Shown in pieces: positions 23,521 to 36,186 of a DNA stretch of 64,000 bases. Position 1 is the stretch's first letter. Every line of letters starts with the position of its first letter. The DNA comes from Setoptus koraiensis (Eukaryota > Arthropoda): positions 11,966,001 through 12,030,000 of the forward strand of contig CM106586.1 in the NCBI GenBank assembly GCA_048013815.1, given 5' to 3'. The position numbers and the translations under genes were made by a program. A model generated the notes under the pieces. It saw only the letters and a list, made by a program, of their open reading frames with translations. It did not search any database and was not told the DNA's origin.

Positions 23521-24908
23521 CGACTGCAGTGTGTGGACGCAAAAGTATTGTTGTATTATTATGTAATATTGTCATGTTGTGACATTGTGCACAGATTGAC
23601 GTCGCTGTCAATTTGTGACAATGTCAATCTGTGACTCGCACAGACACACTGTTAGTGTCTCATCAATGGTCGCACCAGCTCGCACCCTGCCAATTGCCAA
23701 TTAACGCCATCAGCTGTTGAGTGCACACGGTCAGTTGCAAGTTGCAACTGACTGTGTTGTGTCAAACACCAAATGTCACAAATGTCACCCAAATCACCGT
23801 TCCATTGGACACCGAAATCACTTTCATGTTGCATTTATTTCAACGAGAGAGGCCGCTGACAATTGTAAGTGGCAAATTTAGCTAACTACAGTTGTTCAGT
23901 TAGCTGGCCGCATAAATAATGCGCTGTTGCCCGCGACTTGATGTCGCGTAGCTCGTACAGCTCGTGCTCGGATATCGGGGCCCCATCTAGCGGCATCCGC
24001 TAGGCGGCTGGATGTGGCCATCGGCGGCCTGAGATAAATTGGTTGCACGAGCGGGCCAGTGTCGAGCAGTGAGGCCCAACAGTGGCTAGGCTAATGAGTG
24101 GCTAATTTATTCAATGAGCCGACATGCTGGCGCGGATGCAGCGGCACGCCGACCCCAAATCCCAGAAATGCCCGAAATGCCCGGAATGCCCACTCGCTCG
24201 ACAGCACTGCCAACAGTGTGTATTGGCTGCCATTCAGTGAATTCACAGGGCACTCACAGGCCGCCCAAAAGACTTTACCCAAAAGACTGCGCCCACAAGA
24301 CTGTGCCCAAAAAACGGACTCACAAGACGGTGCCCAAAAAACGCGCCCACAAGACGGTGCCCAAAAGGGGGGGCTTAGAGGACCGAAAAAGAGCGCCCAA
24401 AAAGCGGCCTGGCTGACGAACTGGAACCGATGAAATTTAGCCTACCAACTATGCACACTTGACTGTGTGTATATATAAAGTATGTATATAAAGTACCCAT
24501 ATAAAGCACAAACATGCCTTGTATAAACATGCGGATATGCGCGGCGTTGGGGCCCCGGCAAACGATAGAATAAACTGGCCAATTCATGCGTTTTTAGCGT
24601 ACGTGTGATGGCTTGTAATTCACGAGCGCATGATGCGCAATGTCGAGCTTTATTTGTGTCGCAACAGCACACGAACACAAACCTGTATTTCTTTTCTTGG
24701 GCCCCATTATTTTAAAAGGTCCGTCAGGCACCTTGGGCCCAGGGGCCCCTCGCCCAGTCTGGCGCTCACTTGGCTGGCTGGCCGGCCAAGTGTCTCGCTG
24801 GCTAACCACGTGCCTGGCTGGCTGGCTCGCCGGCTGGATTCATTCGGATGATTGATTGTGGTCCCCAGTTGTGCGTGCGTGTGTGTGTTTGCGAGCCACT
24901 CAGACACA

Positions 24909-24909
24909 A

Positions 24910-24986
<77 letters not shown>
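24909..24986. repeat. Long (CA)n microsatellite
   Basis: An uninterrupted CA run of roughly 38 units, the longest in the window. Confidence 0.95.
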
Positions 24987-24989
<3 letters not shown>

Positions 24990-25430
24990 AATATACATTA
25001 TATATGTACATATAAACACGCGCATGCTGCCCGCCCAGTGCCAGTGGAGTGGTTGTTGCATCATCATTAATGAGATTATTTCAGTTGTTGTTGTCGCTTC
25101 GGCTGTCGTTGCATCGGTTGTCGTTGCGTCGGTGGTTGTTGGATTGTGGGCATTGTTGTTGTCGGTTGTTGTCGGTTGTGGCCGGTTGTTTGCGCGCCAA
25201 TCACAACAGTTCCAAGTTCACAGCTTCGTGTCCGACAGCGCCGAGACACACTCAAACAATGCGCGCTCGAAACAAAGCGACTTTGCCCAATTTTCTGCCA
25301 CTTGTCTCTCACTGTCGCTCAATTCAATATCTGGCCCCCTCTCCCTCGCTCGCCTATGTGCCGGTGGGCTGTGCCACTTTCTGCGCCACTTTCCGAGCTA
25401 CAGAAACTGTAGTTTCCGAGCCAGTTTCTA

Positions 25431-25510
25431 CCAGCTCGTGCAAGCTCGTGCAAGCTCGTGCAAGCTCGTGCAAGCTCGTGCAAGCTTGTGCCAGCTTGTG
25501 CAAGCTTGTG
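25431..25510. repeat. 10-bp tandem array, eight copies
   Basis: CCAGCTCGTG/CAAGCTCGTG units in exact 10-bp register; the last three have GCTTGTG. Confidence 0.93.
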
Positions 25511-27020
25511 AGTTTTTGAGCCGGTTTCCGCTAGACGCTGTGCCGGTCGCCAGCAACGACTGCACAGCCGCCCGGCCCGCAATCTGGGCCAACAATGCCG
25601 ATTGTTGGGGCCCCACATCGACAGCGTGCCATGTTGTGCGTTGCTTGTTTGACAGTTTCAAGCCGATCGAGCGTCTCGAACGACACGACATGGTCGCGGC
25701 CAGACAAGCGAGTAACAAGCCTTGTGCTGTATGGTTTTTGTGCGCAAGAGATAAAACAGTTTCAATCAAGATTATCCACGCAAACACAATGTTGCATTGG
25801 CTCACAACATAACATTGTCAGTAAGTGTGTGTTCGTGATAAAAAATATATGTGACCGATCAGTAAATGTCGATTGTTAAGTAGCGCCATCTGAGTATCGT
25901 CGAGCGCGCCACTATTGTCGCGCATCGGACTATTTTTGGCCGCGGCCATCGGCGAGCGGCCGCGATGTGCGAGTTTCGGCTGCCTCCCACGACCAAGCAG
26001 CGCCAACTACAACATCAACAACAACAACGACAACAACAACAACGGCAACAACAACAACAACGACAACAACAACAAGGGGCCCCGGATGGCGTGCATGCAT
26101 CATTATCGTCGGGCGTTCTGGCCAGCACTTGTTATGTTATATGTTGTGCGTCTCGGGGCCCCCTTGTGTCGCCCATGCTCTGCTGGCAACAACTGCACAA
26201 TAGAGCAGCAGTTGAGCGCGCGAACGCCCCTATAGGTAGCTGTGGCCGTGCGTTGGGTGTGCGCTGTTTGGCGCCCCCCCCCCCTTGCAGAGCGTTCGCG
26301 ATCTTGTCGAGATGTTACAAGTTTCCCGGTTGTTCGCCTTCTCAGCCGCCTGGCCGTGTCAGAGAGCCTCTGGCCCCTGTCGCCTTTGCTTCTTTTCCGC
26401 CCCCACTCTTTCGCCCCTTTGCTCCTTGCGCCTTATCGCTCTCTGGCCTCTTCGTTTTCTCGTTTTTTCGCCCCCTTCGCACTCAACTTTTTTGCTCCGT
26501 CGCTCTTTGGCGTCTGGGTAGCCTCGGTGGCAGCCCCTTCTGCTAACGGTACTGCCCCCCCTCCCCCCTGCACGTCATTACCGTTTTTGACTGGCAACAA
26601 GCAGTGATCAGCTGTGCCCTTGCGAGACACTCGCAGCACCTAGTCGCGAGCCGGGTCCCCAGTTGGCTGCTGTTGCGGGCCAACTTAACGGTGCAGCACC
26701 AGTGAAGATGGCGGCTCGCTTGCGTGCACCGTTTCGTGCTTGCAGTCCCACTGGCACCTAGTGGCCGAGCCAGAAAAAATCGACGATAATTGATGCCTGT
26801 TACTTGCTCAACGGGGGCCCCCCGCCACCGAGGACCATTTATAATAGACGCACCTGTCATAGTTGGCAACTGTGACAGGCCATCTATGAGACGGGCCCTC
26901 AACTGCTCACCTCGTTGCTCGTTGCTCCTTGGGCCCGCTTAGCTTCGACCGTTCAGCGTGCAGTGGGCGCCAATTGTGACGGGCCCCCGTTTGGCCGGTT
27001 GCAGTGGCCGTCACAAGGGC

Positions 27021-27070
27021 ACAACAGCTCACAACAGCTCACAACAGCTCACAACAGCTCACAACAGCTC
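27021..27070. repeat. 10-bp tandem array, five identical copies
   Basis: ACAACAGCTC is repeated five times without change. Confidence 0.95.
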
Positions 27071-27342
27071 ACAAGAGTGACTGCACTCAAGCTTCCACTC
27101 AGGCTCACATGGACGATTTCATCATCAATTGGATAATTGATGAAAATAAGTGAAATTAAATCAGATAAAATCGGAGCGCACAATGGCCGCGCCAGAGATG
27201 CATGTATTCGGGACAGAGCCATTGAGCTGAACAAAAACAACGACACGACCAGTCAAGCCGCTACATAATTGATAATTGTCCGTCTCTCATTTGGCCCGCT
27301 CATTCCATTCCGGCTGAATGAATAAACTGGCCCCATTGCACA

Positions 27343-27500
27343 ATTCGTTGTTGTTGTTGTCGTTGTTGTCGTTGTTGTCGTTGTTGTCGTTGCTGTTGTT
27401 GTCGTTGTTGTCGTTGCTGTTGTTGTCGTTGTTGTCGTTGCTGTTGTTGTCGTTGCTGTTGTTGTTGTTGTTGCTGTTGTCGTTGTTGCCGTTGTTGCTG
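27343..27500. repeat. (TTG/TCG)n trinucleotide tract
   Basis: Blocks of GTTGTTGTCGTTGTTGTC; the frames across it are poly-Leu/Ser on one strand and poly-Asn/Asp or poly-Gln/Arg on the other. Confidence 0.92.
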
Positions 27501-29926
27501 CGTTTTTGTGTCTGGCCCAGATTGTTTTTTTTGTTTCTTTTTGCAGCCAAACGGGGGGCCGGATTCATTGCGATTGTCACGTGGTGCGCATACGATATAA
27601 ACACAAATGATGATACAGCAACTATATTGCACGCTCTCTCATTCGCTCTCTAATTTAGAGGCTCCAAATGAGTTTGCGAACGGCACTGTCGCAATAAAAC
27701 TGTCCACCGAGCAACACTGTCCGACGATAAAACGGTCCGACTAAAACAAGCGGGCCGCCTAATAACTTGCCACGAGAGCTTTATTATCATCTTTTAATTT
27801 GCACGCATACGCTGGCGCCCGACAAGCCGACACGGTCGCCGAGGCCCGACACAAGCAGACATTGTCGGCGGGGCCCGACACAAAACAAGCTCAACAACAA
27901 GCCAACGATTTAGTGTGTTTTTCGGGTTGTGAACGAAACACGAAAAGGCAAATTGGCGGCCGGAAAACTCGTGCCCGATCCCGAACAAATTCTGCCCGAT
28001 GCGTGTCTCCATTATGACTAGGTTATTGTGACTATGTTATTGTGACTATGTTATTGCGACTATGTTATTGGGGGCCCCGGCCGGGAATCGTCACAGCCGT
28101 AGAGTGTATGTCGTGCGCACCAACGAAGGTTTGCACGACATGCCGGCCAATTGCGACTCTACAATGCAGAGATAGTTGCCAGATTAGTGCTAGTCAATAT
28201 TTTCTCGTTATCAATCATTGAAGAACAATCTAGCCAAAATTGGCAAGTATCGGCTACAAGTCCGACGGCTACAACCACATTCTGGCTTTCATATCATTAT
28301 TTGAGCAAATTGTTTGGGGCCCGTCATCGGGGGGCACACACACACACACACGGGCAAGTGTCTTGATGATTGTGGCCACATTTCGTGCCCGAACACGCCA
28401 CATTCGATTGGCCGTCGATATTGGAGCTGATGTTATGGGGCCAAAAGTTGCCACTTGCAGGCAAGGGATTAATACTGCCAGTGAGGCCCGCGAATGTATA
28501 ATATAACCCAAACACTAATATATTGTTTTGGCCTGGCGTGCTATTGGCCGGCTCATTGGGCGCGCGAGCCGCGCAAAATGCGCATTTGCCGCCTGCCTTT
28601 CATTAGTGTCTAAATACCTTTTATCCTTTAGTGGCGAGCATCTAGCGGCAACATTACACTGCCACTAATGGCTCGCCGGAGCACCTCGGGGACCCGTGTC
28701 TGGCGAGCCGATCGGTTGCGCGCGCTGCGGCCAGTTTGTTTATTTGTCCACTAGGGTGATTACTAGATCCCCACAGGCTCAATTCGGACCTTATTATTAT
28801 TATTATTATATCATTACCATTTCTTCTGGCCGTCCGGCGGGTCCCCCCACAAGGCGGCTGGCAATGGCCAGACAAACTGTTTGCACGGCCCATACAATGC
28901 GCATTTGTCGAGCAATCTAGACTGAGCAAGTAACAAGAGCGCCAGAGCAAAAAACAACACAACGGGCCCCGATCCTTAGGCGCCAGCGCTATCTGCTGGC
29001 CCCACAGAATCTAGCGACACAGTGGGGCCAGCCAATGAATGCGCTACACTCAGTGTAGTACACTGACCACTACAACTTGTCAGCCGGTCGGAGCCATTGA
29101 TCATTGTTGCTGCTGCGGCGGCGGCCAGTTTGTGGATGGTGGCGGCACGATAATATTAATTTATTCACAATCGAATGCGCGATCGCCGCCGGTCAATTGG
29201 CGCCCAATTGGCGCCCGATTCGCTTGTAACTCGCGCCCGATTCGCTTGTAACTCGCGCCCGATTCGCGCCCGACTCGCTTGTAACTGGCGCCCGACCCGA
29301 CCAAGTAAATGGCCGGCCGATCGTGGCCAACATTTAGTTTGGGCAGTTTAGTGTGCGAAGAAATTCAAATGCGGTCAGCGGCCACATTCGGCATCGCCAA
29401 GCGATTGCCAGCGGCCCCACGGCGCGTCTCGCATCCTATGATTGGCAAGCAAAGAAATGATTCTTGCGCCAGCGAGCCAGCTCGAAATGCGATCGATTCG
29501 GCAATTCCGGCAATACTGACAATACTGGCAATACTGACGATTCTGGCGATTCTGGCAATTGTGGCAACTGTGGCGGCCAGCGACCGAGCGAGTCGCGGGG
29601 TCTGCGCCCCCTTTCGCGCCTGTCACTGTCATCCGTTTGTGTGGCCGCGCCGGATATCGGAGCTCACAAATATCGGCGCAAGAGCTCGAAGGGGCCCATC
29701 GGTGCCTCTTGCAGGCCATTTCGGCGAGCCGAGAATCGCCATTGGCCCGGCTCCTCTCGTCTGGCCCCCTGTCGTCGAGCCGCCTGTGAGTTGTGGCGCT
29801 TTCTGGCCCCAATCGAACCTATCCGTTATCTCGCGCGCGGCGTGTTTAAAAGCTGCAGCGGCCACCATTGAGTGAATTCGGTCACGTCTAATATAACGTC
29901 ACATTATGCAACAGCGACAACAGCCG

Positions 29927-29950
29927 CATCAGCAGCAGCAACAACAATAA

Positions 29951-30003
<53 letters not shown>

Positions 30004-30050
30004 ACTGCAACAACTGCAGCAACAACGACGGCAGCAACAACAACGACGGC
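29927..30050. repeat. (CAACAG)n trinucleotide tract
   Basis: CAG/CAA triplets, then ACGGCAGCAACAACA variants. It is not inside a recognisable gene. Confidence 0.92.
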
Positions 30051-31539
30051 AGCACCGCGTCTCGCACCAGTGCACCCATCGAAATTGTGTCCTCAGCGGG
30101 TGCCGATAGCATAGGCACCCGATGAGGGCGGCCGCTGTCGAGCTGGCAGCGCCAGCCAGATAAATAAGCGATGCGCGGATATTTGCGTGACTAGTTAGAC
30201 GCGTAGGTAAATCGATGCCGGCGCCGGCTGGATTAAAAATTTAATTCATTTTGTGCCAGCGACTATTCGCGCGCGCCAGCCATTCGCCACCTATCAAGAC
30301 TTTGTAACAAAGTGGCGCGTGCTACGCGTTTTACGAGTCGCTTGTGTGGTCGGTGGCGCCGCCAACTGAACAAGCGAACTGGAAATTTTCCAAATTTGTA
30401 TATAAATGGTCGCTCGCCGTCGGACGCGCACGATCGGCCTATTCAAATTCGTGTCATCAGCAAATCTCGTCGCTTGGCCGCCGACACGCACACGCACGAC
30501 ACACCAGGCGCTGCACGCTGAGTAGTTAGCTAATCTGGCGATAAACCGAATCTTGTCGCCGGCTCTGGCGCTGCCGATGCATGCACATTAGATGGGCCCC
30601 ATCGTGTGGGCCCCATGCCGGCGGCCGCGCAGCGTGATAAGCGATTGCTACCTGAGTGGCGCCGTGATTTGTCAAAAATGTTTGTCGGAATATTTTCGGC
30701 TGCAAATATCGCACAGGCACGTAATCGTTGCCAATGATTCATCGGTGACGCATCGAAACCGTCGTCGGCGTCGCTCCATAGTATGACTGTGATGCGTATG
30801 ACGAGTCAAGTTGGCGCCCCAACGAGCTGTTTGCTCGTCTATTATTGCGCCAAGGCCACCGGGGCCAAAGCAAACACGGGCCCCACTGCAATTTTGCGCC
30901 AGTTGGCCGCTGACAAAATTTATATCCAGTTGACTGCCGACAAAATTTAGCCAGTTGGCTGCCGACTAAATTGGGGCTCCCAGCGACAATGTGGTCTGTG
31001 TCTATTTGGCCTTGCAATGTGCAAGTTGCACACCCTTATTTTAGCTTATTTTGGCTTGTTTTCGCTTGCTTTTGGGCTGGCGATTTCTTTGTGTCGCGCG
31101 CGTTGTCTAGCGTGATGGACAACGCGCGGCGCACAAATCGCACAATATCGCACACACTGTTTGCCTTCAATTCAATCGCTGCAAATCGCCAGCCAGCCGA
31201 GCCAGCGGGGCCCGGGCCCCAACTTGCGTCGCAGTTGCTGAGCCGCAATTCACAGGTGACTTGCGATTGGCGCCGTCGCTTGTGGGCGCTGGCCAGTAAT
31301 GATGAATTGCTTTGTAATACTTTTGTAATACTTTTTCTTTTCATTGTCAGCGATCGTGTCGCGACTCGCGACGAAAATCAAATCGAAAGCTCGCCAGCTT
31401 TTCACCGAACTTTTATACAGTTTATACAGTTTTTCAAACCGTACAAATCGCCAACCAACACAACACTGTCACTGCTAATCTGTCGGGTTAACGGTGTCAG
31501 CGAGGCCGCCTTGTGGCTCGCTTTTGGGCGCCTGACAAA

Positions 31540-31645
31540 CCCCAAAACGAGCCTGCTAAAACCCAAAACGAGCCTCCCAAAACCCAAAACGAGCCTCCCA
31601 AAACCCATAACGAGCCTCCCAAAACCCATAACGAGCCTCCTAAAA
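31540..31645. repeat. 21-bp minisatellite, five copies
   Basis: ACGAGCCTCCCAAAACCC-containing units with ACG at 31547, 31568, 31589, 31610 and 31631. The frame-preserving period makes a Lys-Pro-Lys-Thr-Ser-Leu-Pro repeat on the plus strand, but I see no gene around it. Confidence 0.92.
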
Positions 31646-34481
31646 GGCAGCCCGGCCCCTTGACCGGCCCCAGTCGAGATGCCTGCTGGACAAGAGCCCC
31701 GAGTGAACTGGCGCCGCGTCTCAGCCGGCAATATTTAGGACAATATTTTGGGCAATATTTTGGGCAATAACGGCCGACCAGTTGCAGCTCGTGCCACCTG
31801 ATCCCATGCAGCGACACACAGAAATAACAGGGGCGAACAGGGCGACAAATTGGGCAGTTTGCGGCAAACTGTTTGGCCCGTTGCGCTGAACTCACACGAA
31901 TTCAAGAATTGTTGCCCCCTTTTAAGCGCTGATTGTGGGCCCCGAATTACGTGATGTTGTGCTAGTCGATGTTGCTCGCCAACCGCCATTCCATCGCACG
32001 TAATAAATGCATTACGGTGTGCGCATTTGGGGCCCGCGCAGGCCCGTGCCAGATAGTTAAAAAAGTGATTGGACGAGGATAAAGCAAAAATGTAAACGAA
32101 ACAAGCACAAATAAATTTACATCTTGCAATGTGCCGCTAACAACTAGCGGCACAACAACAACAACAACAATTGATGCCACTGAATATTTACATTGGAGGC
32201 GTCTATTATGTAACTAGTGAAACTAGTGTGCGCATCGGTTGACTATTTATAATATTTGTATTATAAAAATAGGGCAAATATGGCAATTTTGCTGGCCAGC
32301 TTGCGACCAATTTACTCGGGCACCAGGCTCGGCAGCCTCGGCAGCCGCTGGCCTCCGGGGGCGCCACCCAACGGTTCGCGGGCAACTTAGGGCGGACATA
32401 ATCCGGTAGCCGTGGATAGATAAGCACGGATAGTGTGTCTGATGTCAACACGACGACGTCTATCGGTCGGTGCATCTATGAGCCGGTGAGCACGGCTTAC
32501 GGCGTGTTTATCTGGGCAAATCATCAGCGAGAACATGAGCGATATCCGCAGCTTGTTGTTGTTGTTGTTTATCCGGTTGTTGAGCCAGCAAGCCAGCAGC
32601 ACTATTACACAATGCCTACTACCACCACTACTCATCGCCACTCATCGGCGTTATTATATCATCGGCGTTATTATATCATCGGCGTCAGTGTGTTGCGACA
32701 CAATGCCACCATGATATAATAATAACGTGGGCGATATCATTGCATCACATCATTTATCACGACATGTCATGAATACACATGTATATCAGATGCAGCATAT
32801 AAGTTATGTAAGTTGTATGTTACTATGTTGCTTATCTACGTTGTGTCAATCTAATCTTGAGACTTCTCTGGCTGCCTACTGTTCTGGCTGCTCACAGCCG
32901 ACTACTCACAGCTGACTGGACACTGTTAGGTGGATATATGCGCCAAAGAATTATGCAATATTATGCAATATTTATGTTGCTGTTATGACGAGCGAGCGAC
33001 AGACACGAATTCAATATTGACAAATTTTAATCGCAAGCGGCGCGCATTATTTATGATACAAACAGATATTATCTATATGCTGTTGTTTGCCATCAACTGG
33101 GCGCCGTGGTCGTCACAAACCAAACAATGCTCACTTTGGTCGTAGCCAACAACAGTCACTGTTGAACGCTGTGTCTCAATGGCGGCGCCCCAATGGCATT
33201 TCGCAAAAAATGCCTCTCGATACAGCCTCTCGATACAGAGCGAGCAAGCAGCCATTGTTTTTGCTCGACAGTCGACAACAAGCCGGCGTGCATGATGATA
33301 CGACGATGATACGACGATGATACAACGATGATACAATACAAACGTCACATATCTCACGTTATCTATTGTCACCAGCGCGCAGCAGCAGATTAGATGCGCT
33401 TGATTGGAGATGATGATTGAATTGCAAGAAGTGGCTATCAAATAATCTGCAACATTCACTTCCTAACAAACAACATGATCGATATACTCGTATATCCGAT
33501 CCGATCCGATCTCACAACAATTGTCAGCCGATCCTGTCCGATCTGATGACAAATAAAACAACAGCATTACGCTGTGTAAATTTGCACACCGAGTAGCTGC
33601 ACAAAACGAGGGCCCACAATTGTGCTCGTCCCATTGTCAGCTCGCACCCAATATTATGTAATATCTCGCTGCGTCGGTCTATATGTCTATATGTCTATAT
33701 GTCGGCCACAATCTGGCCGGCAGAGAATACCTGGCGCGCTCTATGTGCCGTATATTGCATTAGCAATGCCGGCAATATATTATATCAGTGTATCAGTGTA
33801 TCAGTGTATCAATATATCAGTTTATCAGTATATGAGTGATGGTGATGGGCAAACAAATCGGAGCAAAACAGTGTGCGCAAAATGCAAACACAATTCATTA
33901 TTGTTACAATTCATTATTGTTACAATTCATTATTGTTACTCACCCGATCCAATCCATTCGATGGGCCATCCTTGCTATGAAACAAATACAATTACGTAAC
34001 GTCTCACACTCAATTGTGACTCAATTGACACTCATCACTAGGCCAATATATAAAAGGTAATTCAATCCAAACGGAATTTTGAACTAACAAGTGCATTTTA
34101 TAGACTGCCGTTTGGAATGAAACACCCTTCACATAATGGTCTAATAACTGTAATAATGATTGCAGCGTAACTTGGGTGCTGGCTATCGGGTCAGTGTCTA
34201 TCGGTCGCCAATTGTTGCAGCGGAGCCAATGAAGTGATTGTCATGCTTTGCAAATCAATTTGTATCGGCGCCTACATTATTGAAAATTTTCCAATGTCTC
34301 ACTCGCAGACTGTGAGTCACAGACGATTGGCTCAGTGGATGCACAAATCGCGATCGGATTGTGCTGTCTATTTCAATTAGTGATCTAGTCAATAATCACG
34401 ACTCTCGAGACTCTCGAGTCGAGAGCCACTCTAACGTGCGCTCAAAAGTTTTGAGTCAAAACAGAGCAAAAAAGAGCTCGC

Positions 34482-34591
34482 GCTAAGATCGCAATTGACG
34501 CGCGCTAATATCGCAATTGACGCGCGCTAAGATCGCAATTGACGCGCGCTAAGATCGCAATTGACGCGCGCTAAAATCGCAATTGACGCGC
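34482..34591. repeat. 22-bp minisatellite, five copies
   Basis: GCTAAGATCGCAATTGACGC plus two bases, starting at 34482, 34504, 34526, 34548 and 34570; two single-base differences only (AATATCG at 34504, AAAATCG at 34570). The high identity suggests recent amplification. Confidence 0.94.
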
Positions 34592-36151
34592 GCCCCTTTC
34601 AGCTGCACTTTCACTGTCAGTGAATCACTGTAAAAATAAAGCTATTTTTGCAAAATAGCCCTCATGTCTAGACGAATCTCATTGTTTCAGTGAATCGCCT
34701 GACACATGCTCGCTGTGTAGCAACAAGGAGATAAATTTCAGCTAGTTGCATCAGCTGTTCCGAGCGCAACTCAGATAATCAATGATGGGGCCCCGTTGCA
34801 TGGCACTGCAATGGCGCCGATCGATGTCTAGCGCATAGTCTAGTCTTTTTTGCGACAGTTGTAGCAACTTGCGACTTTCATTGCTGGACGCCTGTGAATC
34901 GCAGGCTGTGTGATACGGCACCAGAAAACAGTTGAGTGTGTCGGCTGAGCATCGTGATTTAAAACAGTGCAAACATTATTATTGTATTATCGACGATATT
35001 ATTAATATCGTCGACTTATCGACCAGCCAGTTTGTTATTTATGCAAAAACAAACGGGGGCCGAGGTGCCGATTTGACGAGCCATCGAGTGCTCGCTATTA
35101 ATCGAGTAATGGAACAGTTTCCCCGAATGCATAATGATAATGTTAATAACAACCGATAGTGAATTATTATTCCCGCGTCTCTCTATATTATCTTTATTTG
35201 TTTAGATAGATTGCGCACGGCAGTGAATACAATACTTTATTGAGTGATAATAATACAATTGTGCACCAAATAAACTTTGCTAACCAAAGTTTGGTCGCCA
35301 AAGGTAGACACAGGCACACCAGCTAGGCACAGGGGCACCGATTCCGGCATTCGATTCTATTAATGCATTAGCACTTTATCGAGCCTTCGCAACTGGCTAC
35401 GCCGGCTTGCAAGCAGCAGATATAGCTCGCCCAAATGTGAGGCGCCCTCTCAAATGCGTTGTTGCAAATGGCTTCGATATAATGCGCCTTGCGCGTTATT
35501 GCCGCAGGACACAGCATGAGGCTCTTGCTCTGTCATCCGACAACGGCTTGCGCAAGCCACTATTCAATATAAGATGAGATAAATAACAGTTTACACAAGA
35601 CAGCAGAAATGGAATTGAAAAAGTGTGTGTGTGTGTGTTTGAATTGGGGCCCCTTTTGCATTCTTTTGCCGTTGTCGGTCTATTGCTGGCCGCGCTAAGT
35701 TGTCGCTGGCGGGCTCAACAACCGCCCGCTATAATGTGTAATATCTGACCGGCCATCTCAATTAGCGATTCAGACAGTTGCTCACTGAACCTAATACTTT
35801 ATTTAAGTATTCTGCTAATGACATAACAACACACCTGACTTGGCCATCGCACACTTACGGGTTATAATTGCAGCGCAGTGGCGGTTATTTGAGCAAAGAC
35901 ACACAGTTAAAAGTTCAACCCATTAACCCCGCTCAACGTCCGTTACCCGTTACGCAACGAGTGAGGGCGTTATGTGAGGGGCGCAATGAGCGAGCTTGCT
36001 CACAAATGATAACATTGACGATTGAGCCGTTAATGAGGTTCTTCAACTGAGACATTCTTTAGTATGGTTACAGTGATACTACAGTCATAATGCCGTAACA
36101 CCGCACTCATGCTGCACTAGCATGCAAATGAGCTGTTTTTGGACGCAGTAG

Positions 36152-36186
<35 letters not shown>

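Larger units (their letters stand above)
14551..24908. other. Gene-poor, minisatellite-rich interval
   Basis: I see no frame with recognisable domains, no tRNA-like or rRNA-like sequence and no transposase or reverse transcriptase. The interval holds many arrays of 10-23 bp period (the clearest are listed separately), CG-rich patches with repeated GGCC, ATT triplets near 20970-21030, and inverted repeats near 23480-23632. Confidence 0.55.
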
